This document shows positions 4,767 through 8,584 of a stretch of 8,584 nt of DNA, one piece after another (position 1 is the first letter of the stretch; each line of letters starts with the position of its first letter). The notes beneath the pieces are model-generated. The model saw only the letters and a program-made list of their open reading frames with translations, did no database searches and had not been told where the DNA came from. Both the position numbers and the translations under genes were made by a program. Where the stretch lies: the NCBI GenBank assembly GCA_020431135.1, contig JAGQIT010000163.1, positions 1 to 8,584 of the forward strand, written 5' to 3'. This DNA comes from Myxococcales bacterium. Its GTDB lineage: Bacteria; Myxococcota_A; Polyangia; Nannocystales; Nannocystaceae.

Positions 4767-5894
4767 TTACGCCAGAATCGACGCGCCGATGTCGTCGTGC
4801 CAGAGCCAGCGCCCTGGAGCCACGCGCAGCCCCCTGCCCTCGTCGGTCCACTCGAGGTTGCCGCGGGCGAGCGGCGCGGCGATCCGAGCGTCGAGCCACG
4901 CCTGCGTGACGCCAGGGAAGACGCGGCGGTAGGCGGCAACGTCGATCCCGTCGAGCACGCGCAGGCCGATCCACAGGCCCTCGCGGGCGGCCTCCTCCGG
5001 GTCGAGGCGTTCGATCTCGGCGGCCTCGCCGGCGAGCCAGGCGGCCAGCCCACGCGGGTTGCTCCGCCGGGTCACGGCTCCGTCGGCCGCGTAGATCGCC
5101 GAGGCAGCCGAGGGGCCGAGGCCGACGTAGTCCTGCCACGTCCAGTAGAGGAGGTTATGACGCGACGCCTCGCCCTCGCGGGTGTAGCTCGCGACCTCGT
5201 AGTGGCGCAGGCCCGCGGCGCTGAGCGTGCGCTCGGCGAGCGCGAGCATCTCCGCCTGCGCGTCCGCGTCGGGGAGCACCCGCAGGCCGCGGCGGACGAG
5301 CTTCGGCCACGGCGTCCCCGCCTCGATCGTCAGCGCGTAGACCGAGACGTGACCGACGCCCGCGTCGACCATCCGCGCGACGTCGCGGCGCAGCGACGCG
5401 GCGGTCTGGCCAGGCCAGCCGACGATCAGATCGCCGCTGACCCGGAGGCCGCGGCGGCGCGCCGCGACGATCGCCGCGCTCGCCTCGTCCGGCTCGTGGA
5501 CGCGGCCGAGCTGACGCAGGCCCGCGGGATCGAAGGTCTGGATCCCGAGCGAGATCCGATCGACGCCGGCGTCGACGAGCTCATCGAAGAGCGCCTCGTC
5601 GCAGTGCTCCGGGTTGAGCTCGACGGTCCGCTCGCGTCCGCCGCTCTGAGAAAAATGTCTCTTCAGCCAGGCAAAGAGCGCGGCGAGGCCGGCGGCGCCG
5701 AGGAGGCTCGGGGTGCCGCCGCCGACGTAGATCGTCGAGAAGCGGCGGCCGCCGACCTCGGGTCGCCGCGCGAGCTCGGCGTCGAGGCCCGCGATGAAGG
5801 CGTCGACGTCGGGGCGCCGCCCGACCTCGAAGTCGAAGTCACAGTAGGGGCAGGCGCGCGCGCAGAACGGGACGTGGACGTAGAGCCCGCTCAT
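4767..5894 (-). CDS. hemW: HemW, radical SAM family heme chaperone
   Basis: HemW is a radical SAM protein that binds heme and delivers it to respiratory enzymes; it was formerly mis-annotated as oxygen-independent coproporphyrinogen oxidase. This 375-residue protein starts LYVHVPFCARACPYCDFDF. The 4Fe-4S cysteines are C11, C15 and C18 (CxxxCxxC) followed by D-F, the HemW signature, whereas HemN has a fourth cysteine there. Further landmarks are GGGTPS (58-63, SAM binding), VELNPEH (91-97), GVDRISLGIQTF (110-121), DLIVGWPGQT (155-164), SVYALTIEAGTP (184-195) and the HemW-type HNLLYW (246-251, heme-binding region), then a HemN C-terminal domain. Length is normal. The ATG at 5894 overlaps the upstream stop (ATGA) and lacks its own Shine-Dalgarno, implying coupling to the Thg1-like gene. 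It is probably the last gene of its transcript. Confidence 0.93.
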   Translation of the reverse strand: MSGLYVHVPFCARACPYCDFDFEVGRRPDVDAFIAGLDAELARRPEVGGRRFSTIYVGGGTPSLLGAAGLAALFAWLKRHFSQSGGRERTVELNPEHCDEALFDELVDAGVDRISLGIQTFDPAGLRQLGRVHEPDEASAAIVAARRRGLRVSGDLIVGWPGQTAASLRRDVARMVDAGVGHVSVYALTIEAGTPWPKLVRRGLRVLPDADAQAEMLALAERTLSAAGLRHYEVASYTREGEASRHNLLYWTWQDYVGLGPSAASAIYAADGAVTRRSNPRGLAAWLAGEAAEIERLDPEEAAREGLWIGLRVLDGIDVAAYRRVFPGVTQAWLDARIAAPLARGNLEWTDEGRGLRVAPGRWLWHDDIGASILA

Positions 5895-6604
5895 TCATCG
5901 GCGATCAGCGAGGCCAGGTCGGCGCCCGACGGGACCTCGTCGTAGAGCTCGACTCCGCCGTCGCCGCGCATCCGCGCCGCGATCCCGCGCCACCACCAGC
6001 TCGGCAGCTTCTCGAGGTCGACGCCGGCGGCCCGGAGCACGCCCGCCTGACCCTCGGTCGTCGCCAGCGCGCCGCTGTCGACGGCCTCGCCCTTGGCCGC
6101 GCGCTGCTGGCTCACGCGCCAGGCCGAGCGCAGCGGCGTCGCCTCCTCGACCCACTCCTGCGCGGCGATGAAGGCCCGCTGGGCGATCCCGAGATCGGGG
6201 AACTCGTAGATGCTGCCGGTGACCACGGCCTCGTCGCCGAGGAGAACCGCCATGCGCGACGAGTACATCGACACCAGGCGGTCGTAGACCGCGAGCGACG
6301 AGCCGACCTTGGCGACGGCGTCGAGGCGGATCAGGGCGACGATCTCCTCCGGCGTCGCGTAGGCGAACGAGACGAAGTGCGACTGCAGGAGACCGACGCC
6401 GGCGCGGACGATCGCCCGCGCGAGCTCCGAGTCCAGAGCGTCGGACCGCTCGGCGCGGGCGCTCAGCAGGCGGGCGAGGGAGTCCGGCGTCGGCGCGAGC
6501 CGCATGACCAGACGGAACCCCGGCATCGGCTCGTGATCGCCGAGCACGCGGAAGGCGGAGAACTTATTCCAGGTGGCGTTGGCACGGCCGGCGGCGCTTT
6601 GCAT
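5891..6604 (-). CDS. Thg1-like (tRNA-His guanylyltransferase fold) protein, probably catalytically degenerate
   Basis: This 237-residue protein follows the Thg1/TLP pattern along its length. The N-terminal MPGFRLVMRL (27-36) matches the strand before the first metal ligand, FAYATPEEIVALIRLD (80-95) matches 'YxYTxSDEISxLFR', FPDLGIAQRAFIAAQ (135-149) matches the strand-helix around 'vxdYFxWRQ', and GVDLEKLPSWWWRGI (194-208) matches 'GINFNxLPxWxRRG'. Family members add nucleotides to tRNA 5' ends in the 3'-5' direction using Asp and Asp-Glu metal ligands. Here the first ligand position in 'RLDG' is A37 (RLAPTP), the second motif 'SDE' is P-E-E (85-87), and the 'RN' after WRQ is missing. I infer loss or change of activity. 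The ATG at 6604 has AAGGA (6615-6611) 6 nt upstream. It lies 15 nt after the kinase and overlaps hemW. Family assignment is from motif memory, not a search. Confidence 0.7.
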   Translation of the reverse strand: MQSAAGRANATWNKFSAFRVLGDHEPMPGFRLVMRLAPTPDSLARLLSARAERSDALDSELARAIVRAGVGLLQSHFVSFAYATPEEIVALIRLDAVAKVGSSLAVYDRLVSMYSSRMAVLLGDEAVVTGSIYEFPDLGIAQRAFIAAQEWVEEATPLRSAWRVSQQRAAKGEAVDSGALATTEGQAGVLRAAGVDLEKLPSWWWRGIAARMRGDGGVELYDEVPSGADLASLIADE

Positions 6605-6619
6605 CCCGAATCCTTCGAA

Positions 6620-8092
6620 TCACTTCATCGTGAACATCGTGTAGGCGATCCAGCCGATGCCACCGAGGCCGACGATCACCAAGAGCCAGGTGATGAGCGC
6701 GCCGCTCTTCTTGCGGCTCTCGTTCATCACGCCGTGGCCGAAGCCGGTGCTTGTGAGCGACGGATCGACGGCCGAGAACGAGGAGGTCGGGGTGAGCCCC
6801 GCCCGCGATCCCGTCACCGCGCCGTGGGAGCCGCTCGGGCCGACGGGGCGCCGGCGACCGCTGTCGGAGACGGCGCGGTGGCGCCCCGAGGCGCCGGGGC
6901 GCGGGCGCCTACGCCGACCGGTCGACTTGCCGGCGGGCTCAGGCTCAGGCTCAGGCTCGTCGCGGAGCTTGGCGACGATCGACTCGAGGTTGCCGATCGT
7001 CATCGAGCGCCGGGCCGAGCCCGAGCTGCCGCCGTCCGTCACCGACGACACCCAGTCGGGGGCGTCGCCCTCGTCGCCGCTGTCGAGGCTGTCGAACTGA
7101 TCGAAGTCGAGGGCCTCGTCGACGAGGTCGTCGTACTGATCGTCGTAGTTGACCTCGACCGGCGCGCCCTCGCCGAACATCTCGGCCATGAACCCCGAGA
7201 TCATCCGCTGGGTGCAGCGCAGCCCCGCCTCCTCGGTGAACTTGTCGAGGTCGCGGAACATGTGGTCGCAGTTCTGATAGCGCTCAGCTGCGACCACCTC
7301 GAGCGCCTTCATGATGATGGCCTCGAGCGCGGGCGGGAAGTCGGGATCGACGAAGGTCGGCGGCGGGATGTCGCCCTCGATGATCCGGTTGGCGACGTCG
7401 CCCCCCTTGCCGCGGAAGAGGCGGCGGTGGAGGCACATCTCGTAGAGGACGACGCCGAGGGCGAAGATGTCCGCCCGCTGATCGAGGTCGTGCCCCATGA
7501 TCTGCTCGGGCGCCGCGTAGGAGAGCTTGCCCGCGAACTGGCCCTCGGTCCCCGACAGCGACGCGCGCGTCGCCGCGATCCCGAAGTCGACGATCTTGCA
7601 CACGCCGTCGTAGCCGACGTGGATGTTCGTCGGGTTGATGTCGCGGTGGATCAGGCCGAGCGGGCGGCCGTTCTCGTCGGTCCGCGTGTGGACGTAGTGC
7701 AGCCCCTCGAGGGCCTGCATGATGATGCCGAGGCCGATCTGGAGGGGGATCCGGCGGCCGGTCTGGACCGCGCGGCGGAGGACGGCGACCAGCTCCTCGC
7801 CCTTGAGGAGCTCCATGGCGATGTAGTACTCGCCCATCAGCTCGCCGAGGTCGTAGGTGTGGACCACGTTGTTGTGGGTCAACGTCGCCGCGACCCGGGC
7901 CTCGTCGAGGAACATCTGGACCACGGGAGGCCGCAGCGCGAACTCCTCGCGGAGGCGCTTGATCACCAGCTCCTTGGCGAAGCCTTCGATACCCGAGTAG
8001 TTGGCCCGATAGATCTCGGCCATTCCCCCGGTTGCGATGTGCTCGACGAGCACATACTTGTCGCCAAACGGCGTGGGCTCGATGTTGCTCAA
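6620..8092 (-). CDS. Tail-anchored Hanks-type Ser/Thr protein kinase
   Basis: This 490-residue kinase has a full catalytic domain (about 13-285): glycine loop IATGGMAEIY, ATP lysine K45 (VIKRL), helix-C E64, catalytic loop HRDINPTN (149-156), DFG (169-171), APE in SYAAPEQ, and RADIFALGVVLYEM. The usual lysine two after HRD is asparagine, a substitution common in myxobacterial kinases. Residues 286-310 finish the C-lobe (FMAEMFGEG). An acidic segment follows (315-345, DDQYDDLVDEALDF), then a basic, Ser/Pro-rich linker with EPEPEPEP (379-386) and two similar SG-x-H-x-AV blocks (SGRHRAVS 402-409, SGSHGAVT 420-427). One transmembrane helix (about 464-488, ALITWLLVIVGLGGIGWIAY) ends at the C-terminus, so no extracytoplasmic sensor exists. 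The start is TTG at 8092; an in-frame TAG at 8107-8105 excludes anything longer. No Shine-Dalgarno is seen. It is the first gene of the kinase, Thg1-like, hemW block. Confidence 0.93.
   Translation of the reverse strand: MSNIEPTPFGDKYVLVEHIATGGMAEIYRANYSGIEGFAKELVIKRLREEFALRPPVVQMFLDEARVAATLTHNNVVHTYDLGELMGEYYIAMELLKGEELVAVLRRAVQTGRRIPLQIGLGIIMQALEGLHYVHTRTDENGRPLGLIHRDINPTNIHVGYDGVCKIVDFGIAATRASLSGTEGQFAGKLSYAAPEQIMGHDLDQRADIFALGVVLYEMCLHRRLFRGKGGDVANRIIEGDIPPPTFVDPDFPPALEAIIMKALEVVAAERYQNCDHMFRDLDKFTEEAGLRCTQRMISGFMAEMFGEGAPVEVNYDDQYDDLVDEALDFDQFDSLDSGDEGDAPDWVSSVTDGGSSGSARRSMTIGNLESIVAKLRDEPEPEPEPAGKSTGRRRRPRPGASGRHRAVSDSGRRRPVGPSGSHGAVTGSRAGLTPTSSFSAVDPSLTSTGFGHGVMNESRKKSGALITWLLVIVGLGGIGWIAYTMFTMK
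6936..6958. repeat. GGCTCA hexanucleotide tandem repeat inside the kinase gene
   Basis: Three perfect GGCTCA units (6936-6941, 6942-6947, 6948-6953) and a fourth lacking its last base (to 6958) encode the alternating Glu-Pro run at residues 379-386 of the kinase. Because the unit is a multiple of three, slippage would change linker length without a frameshift. Confidence 0.85.
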
Positions 8093-8203
8093 GGCGGCAC
8101 AAGCCTAGCGGATCCCCGATCCACCGCCAAGCCCTGCCGACGCGCCGGATGGCCCGCCGACGGGCGGGGGAGCGCGGCGGGATCGCGCGGGCTACAGCCC
8201 CCG
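8093..8203 (-). promoter_or_regulatory. gpsA-kinase gap with candidate promoter for the kinase block
   Basis: In this 111-bp gap the minus strand shows TTGGCG (8130-8125) and TAGGCT (8107-8102) separated by exactly 17 nt, a plausible -35/-10 pair for a housekeeping sigma factor in GC-rich DNA. Transcription would begin around 8095, only a few bases before the TTG start at 8092, so the mRNA would be nearly leaderless. This agrees with the absence of a Shine-Dalgarno. The match to consensus is partial and the start site is unverified. Confidence 0.4.
8153..8168 (-). terminator. Weak candidate terminator hairpin after gpsA
   Basis: CCCGCC (8153-8158) and GGCGGG (8163-8168) form a perfect 6-bp stem with a GACG tetraloop, 36 nt past the gpsA stop. 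No T-run follows on the minus strand, so it would be at best a poor intrinsic terminator and may be chance. Confidence 0.2.
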
Positions 8204-8584
8204 CTAGCCGCGCTCAGGCTTGAGGTCGCGCTGCATCAGCGCGGCGACCGCGTGCCTCACGCTGCAATCTTCGTAGAGGATCGCGTGCATCATCGCCGTG
8301 ATCGGCATCTCGACGCCCTCGCGCGCGGCGAGTCGCTGGGCGCTGAGGGTGTTTTTGACGCCCTCTGCGACCATCTCCATCTCTTCGAGGATGTCCGCGA
8401 GCTTGCGCCCCTCGCCGAGGGCGAGGCCGACCCTCCGGTTGCGGCTGAGGCCGCCTGTGCATGTGAGGACGAGATCGCCGAGGCCCGCGAGGCCCGCGAG
8501 GGTGGCCGGATGCGCGCCCAGAGCGAGGCTGAGGCGAGTGATCTCCGCCAATCCGCGGGTGATCAGCGCCGCACGGGTGTTCTG
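8204..8584 (-). CDS. gpsA: Glycerol-3-phosphate dehydrogenase [NAD(P)+], C-terminal part (runs off right edge)
   Basis: GpsA reduces dihydroxyacetone phosphate to sn-glycerol-3-phosphate, the backbone of membrane phospholipids, in the cytoplasm. The last 126 codons are present and the frame is open to the right edge, so the start lies outside. The visible part is the all-helical substrate-binding domain. It starts QNTRAALITRGLAEITRLSL, continues with the diagnostic GLAGLGDLVLTCTGGLSRNRRVGLALGEG, and ends with EGVKNTLSAQRLAAREGVEMPI and a short LKPERG tail. The NTRAAL Asn-Arg and SRNRR arginines that contact substrate and cofactor in this family are intact. The NAD-binding Rossmann half and the catalytic lysine are not in the window. 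The stop is TAG at 8206-8204. The kinase block begins 111 bp downstream on the same strand, probably with its own promoter. Confidence 0.93.
   Translation of the reverse strand, partial: QNTRAALITRGLAEITRLSLALGAHPATLAGLAGLGDLVLTCTGGLSRNRRVGLALGEGRKLADILEEMEMVAEGVKNTLSAQRLAAREGVEMPITAMMHAILYEDCSVRHAVAALMQRDLKPERG

Noticed and set aside
5640..5666. A-rich run with a small hairpin inside hemW as a terminator
   Set aside because: It is inside an intact coding region (RHFSQSG) and the stem is only 4 bp.
4299..5945. 548-codon plus-strand open frame over hrcA and hemW
   Set aside because: It is antisense to two genes with unmistakable family motifs, crosses their intergenic gap, and is Arg/Ala/Glu/Asp-rich as expected from reverse reading of GC-rich codons.
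1..8584. CRISPR arrays, insertion sequences or prophage genes
   Set aside because: No regularly spaced repeats, transposase or phage motifs, or terminal inverted repeats were seen.

Overview
The window is a GC-rich bacterial chromosome segment in which nearly every gene lies on the minus strand. I read it as Myxococcota (myxobacteria or relatives), or another lineage of the former Deltaproteobacteria. The reasons are strong G/C bias at third codon positions, two Hanks-type Ser/Thr kinases with the '[I/L]xxGGMAE[V/I]Y' glycine loop and a non-lysine HRD loop common in that group, GTG/TTG starts, and long spurious antisense ORFs. No phage, IS, CRISPR or clear horizontal-transfer signal was seen. 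Assignments come from reading motifs; no database search was run.

Layout, right to left (direction of minus-strand transcription). The 3' part of gpsA (glycerol-3-phosphate dehydrogenase) enters from the right edge and ends at 8204. After a 111-bp gap comes a three-gene block: a tail-anchored Ser/Thr kinase (8092-6620), a protein that I recognise as a degenerate member of the tRNA-His guanylyltransferase (Thg1/TLP) fold (6604-5891), and hemW (5894-4767). These are packed with a 15-nt gap and then an ATGA overlap, so they are very probably co-transcribed. A 241-bp gap with a 19-bp near-perfect palindrome leads into the heat-shock set hrcA (4525-3425), grpE (3380-2853) and dnaJ (2827-1724). That set lacks dnaK and any recognisable CIRCE element. 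A 380-400-bp spacer with tandem inverted repeats follows, then a small conserved-looking protein (1320-1066).

The left end differs. A small acidic Ala-rich protein on the plus strand (610-957) is divergent from the 5' part of a second Ser/Thr kinase (391 to the left edge). The 218 bp between them is crowded with short palindromes.

Functionally the window mixes housekeeping (phospholipid precursor synthesis, heme insertion, Hsp70 co-chaperones and their repressor) with eukaryotic-like kinase signalling. The least expected item is the Thg1-like protein. Its overall sequence pattern is kept, but two of the three carboxylates that bind catalytic metal in Thg1 are altered, suggesting a pseudoenzyme or an altered activity, encoded between a kinase and a heme chaperone.
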